From Ferruginibacter yonginensis (GTDB lineage: Bacteria; Bacteroidota; Bacteroidia; Chitinophagales; Chitinophagaceae): a DNA stretch of 64,000 nt. Where the stretch lies: NCBI RefSeq assembly GCF_042651465.1, contig NZ_JBHSCZ010000001.1, positions 1,178,001 through 1,242,000 of the forward strand, read 5' to 3'. This document shows, in pieces, positions 53,788 through 63,419 of the stretch (the stretch's first letter is position 1; each line of letters opens with the position of its first letter). The notes below the pieces were generated by a model that was given only the letters and a program-made list of their open reading frames with translations, was not told the DNA's origin and made no database searches. The translations under genes and the position numbers were made by a program.

Positions 53788-54825
53788 TTAAAACTTAGGG
53801 CATTTGGTAGCATTGAGGCTACTTCTAAATTTATCTAAAAACTTTTGATAGGTTAACGATAACTCAAAACCACCTCTACCGGTACTCACCCTCTTTAAAC
53901 CTGATATATTTACATCATAACTTACTGCAATGGAAATAGGCCTTGTTTCTACCTTTACCACCGGTATAATAGCATCTTTTAATCGCATGTAGGCACCACC
54001 ATGAATTAAAAATTTGGGGTTATCTGGGTCATCTAACTTTTGGGTATAAATGAGCCCCCCAATAATTTCAGTACTTACCCCTTGTTTTGAATAATCGCCC
54101 TGAAAAGTAACGTAACTGTAATCATTTGTACTCATACGAATACCAGCTGATGCTACCCATTTTGGTCGAGCTTCAATATTATAATCAGTATAAAAAGATG
54201 CCTTTTTTGATTTATTAAAGTGATGATAAGCTAAACCTATGTACAAATTATCATCTACATTATCGCCTAACTGAGTGTTTAAACTAACACCAGCAGTACC
54301 ATCAAAATAACCGTATCCATTTTTGGTGAAAGTTTCACCAGTTGCCGAGCCTGGCACATAAGCTGTTCCATTAAATTGACTATTGGTAGTTATTTTACTT
54401 CTATCAATACTGCGTTGTACCCAACCAGCCATTAAAGCCATTGATAAATAGGTATTTTTTTCAGCACTGAGTGATTTGTGGTAATTTAACACAGGTAGTA
54501 TTTGTGTAGATGTTAAATCAACCGTACCGGCTTTATCGTACAACACTTGTCCGCCCAATGTTACATAATCATCTGTTTCGCCTACACCTATTTTAAACTC
54601 AGCATTTACTGAGCCTGTATGGTAAGCATTTGTAACGCTGTTCCATTGTGAACGATACACTGTTTGCACCCTTACATCGCCAGAAAATAAGCCAGCCAAA
54701 GCAGGGTTACGTAATAAAGGCGTTTCAAAAATTTGAGAGAAATGTATATCCTGCGCCCTTACTAAAGTTGCCATGCTCAATGCAAGCATAGTAACAAGTA
54801 AATATTTTTGTAAAAATGGCTTCAT
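53788..54825 (-). CDS. PorP/SprF-family type IX secretion membrane protein
   Basis: 345 residues with a signal peptide (ALSMATLVRAQ) and the family opening DIHFSQIFETPLLRNPALAG. The remainder is outer-membrane beta-barrel-like, ending with alternating strands. PorP/SprF proteins work with giant surface adhesins such as SprB and are needed for their export or anchoring; the giant PKD gene 96 bp upstream is the expected partner. Confidence 0.93.
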   Translation of the reverse strand: MKPFLQKYLLVTMLALSMATLVRAQDIHFSQIFETPLLRNPALAGLFSGDVRVQTVYRSQWNSVTNAYHTGSVNAEFKIGVGETDDYVTLGGQVLYDKAGTVDLTSTQILPVLNYHKSLSAEKNTYLSMALMAGWVQRSIDRSKITTNSQFNGTAYVPGSATGETFTKNGYGYFDGTAGVSLNTQLGDNVDDNLYIGLAYHHFNKSKKASFYTDYNIEARPKWVASAGIRMSTNDYSYVTFQGDYSKQGVSTEIIGGLIYTQKLDDPDNPKFLIHGGAYMRLKDAIIPVVKVETRPISIAVSYDVNISGLKRVSTGRGGFELSLTYQKFLDKFRSSLNATKCPKF

Positions 54826-54921
54826 ACTAATAATTGTGAAATTATTGATTTGGATATTGGTTTTATATTAAACGTGTTTTTTATAAAATTGTTTTATAAA
54901 AAAGCAACTATTTATTAACAA

Positions 54922-57900
54922 TTATAGTATCAAAGCAATATTGCCTTTATACATCATGGTAGTATTGTTTTCACATTGAATTTCAAATACGTACACATAA
55001 ACATCGCTACCTAATTTTTTGCCTTTATACGTACCGTCCCAACCTTTACTAGCATCATTTGCAGCAAAGCTATAACGTGAGAAAACCTCTTGCCCCCAAC
55101 GGTCAAAAATTCTTGCTTGTTTAATGGTAAATAAACCGGTACCACGTGGGTAAAAAACTTCGTTAGCTCCATCACCATTAGGGGAGAAAGTATTTGGTAT
55201 AAATACATTTGCACCGTTACAAAGTACTATAATATTAACTGTAGCGTTGGCCGTACACCCACCAGCATTTGAAACGGTTACTTTATACTGCATATCAGTA
55301 GTTGGCCTTATGTTTATTGAAGGGTATACATTACTCACTACGCCTAAACTTGGTGTCCAAACAACATTGGTTACATCGTTTGAAATGGTTGGAGTTAGTG
55401 TAATGGTTTGTCCTACATTAATGGTTTTATCAGCACCAGCCGTAACTGTTGGTATTGGATATACTTTTACAGGGAAATAAGCTGTATCCTTAAAACAATT
55501 TTTATCATCAGTACCTACAACCATGTAGTTTGTAGTTGTACTTGGTGTTGCAGTAACTGTTGCACTTGTGGTATTATTTAAACCTGTTGATGGGCTCCAG
55601 ATATAACTAGCAGCGCCAGAAACATTTAAAAGTGCTGACTGCCCTTTACACAAAGTATCGCCACTTCCTCTTTGCATTTGAAACGGATATTTTACTGAAA
55701 CTTTTATAACATCCGTATTACTACAACCTTGTGCTGAATAACCTGTTACGGTATACTCTCTTACAGAATCTGGCGTAGCAATTGGTGTGGCACAATTGGT
55801 ACAGTTTAGCCCAATTGATGGCGACCAAGTGTAAGTAGCTGCACCCGTTGCTGATATAGGTTGACCAGTACCTTGGCAAATGGTGATATCATTTACTGCC
55901 ACTACTGTTGGTTTAGCAAAAGCTTCAACTGATACGGTGGCAGTATCTTTACAACCGCTGCTATTGGTAGCATACATAGTTGCCGTATATATGCCACTGT
56001 TATTAAATGTTGTTGAAAAATTAGGAGTGTTCCCTTGCAAACCATTACTCGTTTCATACTGATAGGTAACAACTGATGTATCAGCATTTACCAATGTTGC
56101 ATTAAAACTTGCAGTGAGTGGCATACAACCGTTGTTTGGTTGCGTAAAACTCAACTCTGGGGTTTTTACAACTTTAATAGGTACTGTTGCAGCAACTGTA
56201 TTGTTACAACCTAATGTTGTATTAGCTGTTAAAGTTGGTGTATAGGTTCCAGTAGTAGCATAAAAATGTGTTGGATTTATATCTGTTGAGGTAGTACCAT
56301 CACCAAAGTTCCAAGTATACCCTATAATATTATCATTACTTATAGATGCATTTGTAAATTGAATAGAACCGCTGTTACATCTCAATGTAGTATCAACCGT
56401 AAACAATGCCTGTACGCCAAATACCTTAATTGTGTCTATACCTTGTATAGGAACAGTACAACCAGCAGCATCTTTTAAAATCATTTTTGGAATATATATA
56501 CCTGGTGTTGCATAGGTATGCGACAACATAGAATCAGTTGTGGCAATTGTATTACCATCATTAAAATCCCAAATAAAAGATAATCTATCTTGTGTGGTTG
56601 CAGTAAAATTAACGACAAGTGGACTACAACCAGTTAATGCAGTATAAGTGAAATTACCTTGTGGACCTCTTACTACAATTCGCCTAGTTTTTGATGTTAC
56701 ACAACCACCCGGACTTGTAATGGTTAATTTTGAAAAATAAGTACCAGGCGTATTATACAAATGCGATGGATTGGCTACTTGCGATGTACTACCATCACCA
56801 AAATCCCAAACATAGGTATCATAATTGGTAGATGTGTTGGTGAATTGCACCACTAAAGGCGGACAAGTACTTACAGAATCACTCACTGCATAGTTAGCAA
56901 AAGGCGTATTTATTTTGATGTACTGGTTTCTAATTTGTTGTGAAGTACAACCATACTGATCTGTAATATCTAATTGTATAGTATAGTTGCCATCTGCTGC
57001 GTATTGATGTGTTGGCTCAATTTGCGTACTCGTATTACCATCTCCAAAATGCCACACAAATGTCAATCCTGGACCAGTACTTTGGTTTAAAAAGTGAACG
57101 GGTTTGTTAGGACAAGATACTGTATCAATACTTGAAAAACTTGCTTGTGGTTGCGATATTGTCAATAAATTCAATTTGATAATACTATCCAAACAACCTG
57201 CCGCATCTTTAACAATTAAACTAACAGGGTAAATACCTGGAGCATTATAAGCATGTTGAAATGGAGGTGCCGTTAAAGTATCAAAAATATTGTCACCATA
57301 GTTCCAATACCAATGTGTAATTGCATTTACACCATCTGTTATTGATTGGTCAGTAAAACTGATGCTACTTTGCAAGCAACTTCCTACTGATGATGGTACA
57401 AAAGCTGCAGTTGGACCATTTACTCTGATGTAATTTGGGCGAACGAGTGTATCAGCACAACCATTGCCGTCAGTGATAATTAAACGAACACTGTAATTAC
57501 CTGGTGTTGTATATGCATGGTTAACGCTAGGACCTCCAAATGCTGTTGTACCATCACCAAAATCCCAACTATAGGTAGCAATTGACGGTTGCGCTTGTTG
57601 TGATGTTGCATTAAAAGTAACCGGTATGTTTTTACAAGTAATGGGTGAAACAGCGGTAAACTGTGCCACTTCATCAGCAATTAAAACATTATATACTTTG
57701 GTATAGTCGCAACCGGTTGTATAATTTTTTACAAATAATGTAACTGTGTAAGTACCCACAGCAGCATAAGTGTGTGTAGGTTCTTGTAAAGTAGATGTAA
57801 TGCCATCTCCAAAATTCCAATTCCATTCATCCGCACCTATTGATAAATCCCTAAATGTTCGAGTATACTTATTTACGCAATTTGTTTGGAATGAAAAATT

Positions 57901-59730
57901 AGCAATGGGTGCTTTAATATACACAAAATTGTTGAGCACCAAAGTATCATTACATCCGTTATTTGATACAACTAATGTTACATTGAAATAACCGGTATCG
58001 CTATATTCATGGTTAGGGTTTTGCACATTAGATTGTGCTCCATCTCCAAAAAACCATTGCCACGTGGTTGTAGGTAAAGTATTGGTACTTAAGTTTTGAA
58101 AACTAATTGGCAAGTTGGCACATGAAATTCGTGGGGTTGCGTCAAAATTAGCGATTGGTTTAATAGTAGCTATAACGCCATTGTTTACAATTACAGTATC
58201 AATACAACCATTTGTAGTTGTAACAATTAATTGTATGTTGTAACTACCTGCAGAAAAAACATGGGTAGGGTTGGTTTGGTTTGATGTGGTACCATCGCCA
58301 AAATCCCATTGGTAAGATGCTATTGGATCTGTACTATTAATACTTCCAGCAAAAGTTACACTTAATGGGGCACAGCCTTGTTGCGGTAAATTATTTATAG
58401 ATGCAACAATAGGTGCAATATTGATATAATTTGTTTTCACCAAAGTATCGCTACAACCGTTACTATTGGTAGTTATTAATGTAACAGTATAGCTACCAAA
58501 AGTAGTATAAGTGTGTGTTGGGCTTGTTAATGTAGATGTACCACCATCACCAAATAACCATTGGTTAGTTACATTACTTGTACTGGTATTATTAAATGAC
58601 ACTGTTAATGGTGCAGAACAAGAACTAGTTGTATTTGCTACAAATGAAGCGGTTGGTTTGGGTAGCACTGTTACAGAATGCGTTATATTATCAGAACAGC
58701 CTCCAAAGTTGCTAACCAAGGTAACATTATAAGTACCTGGTGTGGTATATATTTTTATTGGATTTATTTGAGTTGATGTTGTAGCATCACCAAATGTCCA
58801 ACTAACACTAGAAGGGTTAGGTGTTGAAGTGTTGGTAAATGTGATTGGATCACCTACACAAATTGTTGCTGGTGTTGTAAAATCTGCATGTACTGTACCA
58901 ACACTTAATAAATTATTTTTAATGATGGTATCTCTACAACCGGTGCTATTCGTCACAATGAGTTGTACTGTAAAACTACCAGCTGTTGTGTAAGTATGCG
59001 AAGGGTTAGCCGATGTAGATGTTCCCCCATCGCCAAAATTCCATTGATAGCTCAATACTCCTGTACCAGTTGATTGGTTTTGAAATATAATGGTTTCGGG
59101 TAATGAGCAACCCGTAGGGGTACTATTGGTAAAGGCAGCTGTAATTCCGGTATTGGTTACAATATAATTTGCCTTTGTGAGTGTTTTTGAACAACCTGTT
59201 GAATTTGTTATTATTAGTGACACATTAAAACTACCTGCTGCTGTATAAATATGTGAAGGGTTTTGTTGGGTAGAGGTATTACCATCGCCAAAATCCCAAA
59301 ACCAACTACTAATAGAGCCACTTCCAGGTGTACTACCATCAGTAAATTGAACATTTAAAGGAAAACAACCCGTAAGCGGCGTTGCTGTAAAAGCCACCGT
59401 TGGTGCAGCGTTAACGGTTATATATTGAACTTTTGTAATTGAATCTTTTGTACCTGCAGCATTGGTAATCACCAATTTTACAGTGTAAGTACCCGGGGTA
59501 AAATAGGTTGTTGAAGGGTTTTGTAAGTTAGAAATTGTGCTATTACCTAAATTCCACTGCCATTGGGTTGCACCGCCTGTTGACTGGTCAGTGAAGTTTA
59601 CTACCAAAGGAGCACAACCTGACACAGGTGTGGCTGTAAACTGAGGCACTAATTGTGCGTTGGTTACAATAACTATAAAAGTACACAATACTGTTAAGTA
59701 TATATACTTTAAGAGCGAATTGGCGCCCAT
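54922..59730 (-). CDS. Giant PKD-repeat surface protein with gliding/T9SS type B C-terminal domain
   Basis: 1,602 residues. A signal peptide (YIYLTVLCTFIVIVTNAQ) is followed by about 14-15 PKD-type repeats of some 85-90 residues, each with a W-x-F-G-D-G core (WFWDFGDGNTS, YQWNFGDGGTS, YQWDFGDGTTS and so on). After these come a linker with repeated CxG-A-x-Y-x-W-S-P motifs and the C-terminal CHU_C/gliding-associated domain: IPNTFSPNGDGANEVFYPRG, ARIFDRWGQEVFSRY, GWDGTYKGKKLGSDVYVYV. SprB-like adhesin role is inferred from the PorP/SprF partner downstream. Paired Cys in many repeats suggest disulfides. Confidence 0.92.
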   Translation of the reverse strand: MGANSLLKYIYLTVLCTFIVIVTNAQLVPQFTATPVSGCAPLVVNFTDQSTGGATQWQWNLGNSTISNLQNPSTTYFTPGTYTVKLVITNAAGTKDSITKVQYITVNAAPTVAFTATPLTGCFPLNVQFTDGSTPGSGSISSWFWDFGDGNTSTQQNPSHIYTAAGSFNVSLIITNSTGCSKTLTKANYIVTNTGITAAFTNSTPTGCSLPETIIFQNQSTGTGVLSYQWNFGDGGTSTSANPSHTYTTAGSFTVQLIVTNSTGCRDTIIKNNLLSVGTVHADFTTPATICVGDPITFTNTSTPNPSSVSWTFGDATTSTQINPIKIYTTPGTYNVTLVSNFGGCSDNITHSVTVLPKPTASFVANTTSSCSAPLTVSFNNTSTSNVTNQWLFGDGGTSTLTSPTHTYTTFGSYTVTLITTNSNGCSDTLVKTNYINIAPIVASINNLPQQGCAPLSVTFAGSINSTDPIASYQWDFGDGTTSNQTNPTHVFSAGSYNIQLIVTTTNGCIDTVIVNNGVIATIKPIANFDATPRISCANLPISFQNLSTNTLPTTTWQWFFGDGAQSNVQNPNHEYSDTGYFNVTLVVSNNGCNDTLVLNNFVYIKAPIANFSFQTNCVNKYTRTFRDLSIGADEWNWNFGDGITSTLQEPTHTYAAVGTYTVTLFVKNYTTGCDYTKVYNVLIADEVAQFTAVSPITCKNIPVTFNATSQQAQPSIATYSWDFGDGTTAFGGPSVNHAYTTPGNYSVRLIITDGNGCADTLVRPNYIRVNGPTAAFVPSSVGSCLQSSISFTDQSITDGVNAITHWYWNYGDNIFDTLTAPPFQHAYNAPGIYPVSLIVKDAAGCLDSIIKLNLLTISQPQASFSSIDTVSCPNKPVHFLNQSTGPGLTFVWHFGDGNTSTQIEPTHQYAADGNYTIQLDITDQYGCTSQQIRNQYIKINTPFANYAVSDSVSTCPPLVVQFTNTSTNYDTYVWDFGDGSTSQVANPSHLYNTPGTYFSKLTITSPGGCVTSKTRRIVVRGPQGNFTYTALTGCSPLVVNFTATTQDRLSFIWDFNDGNTIATTDSMLSHTYATPGIYIPKMILKDAAGCTVPIQGIDTIKVFGVQALFTVDTTLRCNSGSIQFTNASISNDNIIGYTWNFGDGTTSTDINPTHFYATTGTYTPTLTANTTLGCNNTVAATVPIKVVKTPELSFTQPNNGCMPLTASFNATLVNADTSVVTYQYETSNGLQGNTPNFSTTFNNSGIYTATMYATNSSGCKDTATVSVEAFAKPTVVAVNDITICQGTGQPISATGAATYTWSPSIGLNCTNCATPIATPDSVREYTVTGYSAQGCSNTDVIKVSVKYPFQMQRGSGDTLCKGQSALLNVSGAASYIWSPSTGLNNTTSATVTATPSTTTNYMVVGTDDKNCFKDTAYFPVKVYPIPTVTAGADKTINVGQTITLTPTISNDVTNVVWTPSLGVVSNVYPSINIRPTTDMQYKVTVSNAGGCTANATVNIIVLCNGANVFIPNTFSPNGDGANEVFYPRGTGLFTIKQARIFDRWGQEVFSRYSFAANDASKGWDGTYKGKKLGSDVYVYVFEIQCENNTTMMYKGNIALIL

Positions 59731-59904
59731 TGGATTAATTTTAAGTTTGTTTGGATGGTTGGATGCCGCAACCCGGCTTAAACCAATAACTTAAAACTTT
59801 GAAAAAAATTGTGTAAAATGTTTAAAATTCTATAAAAAAGCTATTTTTTAGAAAAATTCTTACAAAACCATGATTTTTATAACTACTTTATGACCAACAA
59901 AGTA

Positions 59905-61401
59905 TTAAAATTCGTAAAGTGTTCCGTATTTTTTTGATGCATAATCGATGAAATATTTACTGTTTAAAAACGACCCTGTTGCTTGTTTACATAATTCTGC
60001 TGATGTATAAAACCTTCCATATGGGTAAATGTTTTTTTGTAACCACTCCCAAATTGCATTTGTAGTTCCATTTGCAATACTATTTTCTATTGTGGGATGT
60101 TGCTGTTGAATGGTATGAAAAAGTTGAGCAGCATATAAACTGCCTACACTATAGGTTGCAAAGTAACCAAAGCTACCATGGCTCCAATGTACATCTTGCA
60201 AACAGCCATGCACATCATCGGTAACTGTAATACCTAAATATTTTTGATACAACTCATTCCAATAACTAGGAATATCTTTTGCCTGCATGGTGCCTTCAAT
60301 CAACAATTTTTCTATTTCGTAGCGTATCATCACATGAAAATGGTACGTTAATTCATCTGCCTCGGTACGTATAAATGAAGGTGCTACTTTATTAATGGCT
60401 TTATAAAACTCGTACACATTTACATCATTAAATTGTGTTGGAAATACCTTTTTTACTTGTTCAAAATGATGTTGCCAAAATGCTAAACTTCTACCAATAT
60501 TGTTTTCCCACAACCTACTTTGGCTTTCATGAATACTTAAGCTACAATATTCACCTAAAGGCAGTCCGTATTGATTTTCGGGTAAACCTTGTTCATACAA
60601 TGCATGGCCTCCTTCATGTATGCAACTCCATAACATGTTACTAAATTCATGTTCATCAATACGAGTGGTAACCCTTACATCATTGCTACTAAAATTGGTA
60701 GTAAAAGGGTGTTCGCTTATATCTTGCCTACCTGCTTCAAAATCAAAATGCATGGCCTTTAAAATATCAATACCTAGTTGCCATTGCTTATCTTTTTCAA
60801 AATGCTGGTGTAAAAAATCGGTATTAGGCGTTGGCTTTTTTTGTATCTGCTGCAACAAATGTGTGATTTGTGGTTGCAAATCTGCAAATAAGGCATCAAC
60901 AATAGTGGTAGTAAGACTTCTATCAAATTCGCTCATTAAAGCATCGTAAGGATGTTTATCATACCCAATAAGTTGTGCTTCTTCTTTTTTAAGGTTGATG
61001 ATGGTTTGCAGTGGTGCTTCAAAAACGTTGAAATCGTTGTGTTTACGAGCTTTTATCCATGCATGAAAACTTTTGTTTACAGCTTCACTCACGTTGCGAA
61101 CAAAGTGCGATGGCAATTTTTTACTACGTTCATAATCTTCAAAACTCAATGCAACGTTTCGTTGTTGCTGTGCATTTAAAGTAACATCATTTTTTAAATG
61201 TTGTAACAAATGCCCCATTGCTTCGCTGGTAAATTGTTGGTGTGCCCATTCGGTTAATGTTGCTATTTGTCTACCCCTTGCATCATTTCCTTTTGGTGGC
61301 AAATAAGTTTCTTGATCCCATTGCAGCACCGCTCCAGCATATTTTATATCGCCAATTTTTTGAAGTTCCGTAACGTATTGTTGATAGCTAAATTGATTCA
61401 T
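59905..61401 (-). CDS. M32 carboxypeptidase (Taq/thermostable family)
   Basis: 498-residue metallocarboxypeptidase that removes C-terminal residues. The zinc motif HEGGH is in SCIHEGGHALYEQG, with the downstream SIHESQSRLWENNIG and the M32 family loop DDVHGCLQDVHWSHGSFGYF. No signal peptide, so cytoplasmic. Normal family length. It is divergent from the NIF3 gene. Confidence 0.93.
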   Translation of the reverse strand: MNQFSYQQYVTELQKIGDIKYAGAVLQWDQETYLPPKGNDARGRQIATLTEWAHQQFTSEAMGHLLQHLKNDVTLNAQQQRNVALSFEDYERSKKLPSHFVRNVSEAVNKSFHAWIKARKHNDFNVFEAPLQTIINLKKEEAQLIGYDKHPYDALMSEFDRSLTTTIVDALFADLQPQITHLLQQIQKKPTPNTDFLHQHFEKDKQWQLGIDILKAMHFDFEAGRQDISEHPFTTNFSSNDVRVTTRIDEHEFSNMLWSCIHEGGHALYEQGLPENQYGLPLGEYCSLSIHESQSRLWENNIGRSLAFWQHHFEQVKKVFPTQFNDVNVYEFYKAINKVAPSFIRTEADELTYHFHVMIRYEIEKLLIEGTMQAKDIPSYWNELYQKYLGITVTDDVHGCLQDVHWSHGSFGYFATYSVGSLYAAQLFHTIQQQHPTIENSIANGTTNAIWEWLQKNIYPYGRFYTSAELCKQATGSFLNSKYFIDYASKKYGTLYEF

Positions 61402-61490
61402 ATTTAAAAGTAATCATCAAAAACGTACCTAACAAATTGAATGAAAATATATTATCAAACTACATTAAATTGAGGCTTTAAAGCATAACT

Positions 61491-62591
61491 ATGATCATTA
61501 AAGATATTGTTGCATTTTTAGAAACCATTGCGCCAACCTCATTGCAAGAGAGTTATGATAATGCTGGCTTAATAGTAGGCAATGCCCAGCAACAATGTAG
61601 CGGTGCAGTTGTTTGTTTAGATGTTACTGAAGCTGTGTTAGATGAAGCGATTGCTCATCAATACAATTTAATTATTGCCCACCACCCCATTGTTTTTACT
61701 GGGTTAAAAAAACTTAATGGTAAAAACTATGTTGAACGTATTGTAATAAAAGCCATACAACACAATATTGCTTTGTATGCTATACATACCAATTTAGATA
61801 ACGTATTACAGGGCGTTAATGCTGCAATTGCAGCAAAACTTGGTTTAACCAATACGCAAGTGCTACTGCCCAAAAATGCTATTTTACAAAAACTAGTTGT
61901 GTTTGTACCACAAACCCATGTATCAACTTTACAAGAAGCCTTATTTAAAGCAGGCGCTGGTAATATTGGTCACTACAGTGAATGTAGTTTTACAAGTACT
62001 GGTATAGGTAGCTTTAAACCTGGTGATAACACTAACCCGTACATTGGTACTATAGGTGAAAGGTATACTGCTGAAGAAGTAAAGCTAGAAGTGGTATTTG
62101 AAAGCTGGCAACAAGCCAACATTGTTACTGCTATGGTACAAAATCACCCTTACGAAGAAGTTGCATACGAAATTTATACGCTGCAAAACACCTATCAGCA
62201 AATTGGTAGTGGTTTAGTAGGGCAATTAACTACTGCTATCACTGAAACAACTTTATTAGCATTGTTAGGCCAACAATTTAACCCACATTGCATAAAGCAC
62301 ACACAAAAAACTGGTAAACCAATACAAAAAATTGCCCTATGTGGCGGCGCAGGTAGCTTTTTAATTGCACAAGCAAAAGCGGTAGGTGCAGATGTATATA
62401 TTACAGCTGACCTTAAATACCACGAATTTTTTGATGCTGATAATCAACTCTTATTGGTAGATATTGGCCACTATGAAAGTGAACAGTTTACAATAGAACT
62501 ACTATTTGAACTTTTGAGTAATAAATTCCTTAACTTTGCACTCCTTAAAACGGGTGTGAACACTAACCCTGTTCAATATTTCGTTCCATAA
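61491..62591 (+). CDS. NIF3/GTP cyclohydrolase I type 2-like dinuclear metal protein
   Basis: 366-residue NIF3-family protein with an inserted central domain. Metal-site histidines are in IIAHHPIVFTG and in YAIHTNLDNV, with VDIGHYESEQF near the C-terminus. The central insert (about 130-225, VVFVPQTHVSTLQEALF to HPYEEVAYEI) resembles the PII-like domain seen in bacterial family members. Biochemical function is not established for the family. It is co-oriented with the zinc-ribbon gene 20 bp downstream. Confidence 0.9.
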   Translation: MIIKDIVAFLETIAPTSLQESYDNAGLIVGNAQQQCSGAVVCLDVTEAVLDEAIAHQYNLIIAHHPIVFTGLKKLNGKNYVERIVIKAIQHNIALYAIHTNLDNVLQGVNAAIAAKLGLTNTQVLLPKNAILQKLVVFVPQTHVSTLQEALFKAGAGNIGHYSECSFTSTGIGSFKPGDNTNPYIGTIGERYTAEEVKLEVVFESWQQANIVTAMVQNHPYEEVAYEIYTLQNTYQQIGSGLVGQLTTAITETTLLALLGQQFNPHCIKHTQKTGKPIQKIALCGGAGSFLIAQAKAVGADVYITADLKYHEFFDADNQLLLVDIGHYESEQFTIELLFELLSNKFLNFALLKTGVNTNPVQYFVP

Positions 62592-62611
62592 AAATTAAAA
62601 AAAGGCATAAA

Positions 62612-63367
62612 ATGGCAGCAACTAAAGAATTTTCAGTAGAAGAAAAGTTGATTTCACTGGTACGTTTGCAAAAAATTGATAGTAAACTGGATGAAATTCA
62701 GGTACTAAAAGGCGAATTACCAATGGAAGTAAAAGATCTTGAAGACGAAATTGAAGGGTTACATGCACGCCAAACAAGGGTTGAAGAAGAAATTAATGGC
62801 ATTACTGAGTTTATTGAGCAACGCAAAGCTGCAATTGTTGAAGCACAAGCTTTAATTAAAAAGTACGAAAAGCAAAGCGAAAACGTAAAAAATAGCCGTG
62901 AGTTTGAAGCAATCAATAAAGAAATTGAAATGCAACAACTCGAAGAAAAATTATGTGAAAAGCACATTAAAGATGCTAATATTGAAATTGCAGAAAAAGC
63001 AAAACAATTAGAAGCTGCTAAAAAAGCAGTAGCTACTAAAGAAGCTAATTTAAGTGGCAAAAAAGGCGAATTAGAAAAAATTATTGCAGAAACTGAGAAA
63101 GAAGAAACACACTATAACAAAGAAGCTGCAGCTGCTCGTTTACAAGTTGAAGAAAGATTGTTATTAAGCTACGATCGTATTCGCAAAAACTACCGCAATG
63201 GTTTATCTGTAGTGGCTGTTGAAAGAGATAGCTGTGGTGGATGTTTCCATGCAATACCTCCACAAAAACAAAGTGAAATTAAATTACGTAAAAAAGTAAT
63301 GGTTTGCGAAAACTGTGGTCGTATTTTAGTTGATGCAGAGTTGAACGACGGTATTGAAGTAAAATAA
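62612..63367 (+). CDS. Coiled-coil C4-type zinc-ribbon protein
   Basis: 251 residues: a long coiled coil (about 30-190, rich in E, K, Q) and a C-terminal zinc ribbon with Cys-x2-Cys in SCGGCFHAI and in VCENCGRIL. Bacterial proteins with this build are widespread, and in other species are reported to act with RNA polymerase or in nucleic-acid binding. The pairing NIF3 gene plus zinc-ribbon gene is commonly seen; no mechanism can be given from sequence alone. Confidence 0.85.
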   Translation: MAATKEFSVEEKLISLVRLQKIDSKLDEIQVLKGELPMEVKDLEDEIEGLHARQTRVEEEINGITEFIEQRKAAIVEAQALIKKYEKQSENVKNSREFEAINKEIEMQQLEEKLCEKHIKDANIEIAEKAKQLEAAKKAVATKEANLSGKKGELEKIIAETEKEETHYNKEAAAARLQVEERLLLSYDRIRKNYRNGLSVVAVERDSCGGCFHAIPPQKQSEIKLRKKVMVCENCGRILVDAELNDGIEVK

Positions 63368-63390
63368 ATTAATCTTAAAACTACACATTC

Positions 63391-63418
63391 AAGAGGTTGC
63401 TTTAGCAACCTCTTTTTA
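63391..63418. terminator. Bidirectional terminator between the zinc-ribbon and vWA genes
   Basis: Perfect stem AAGAGGTTGC / GCAACCTCTT with a 4-base loop and A/T runs on both sides. Confidence 0.8.
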
Positions 63419-63419
63419 T

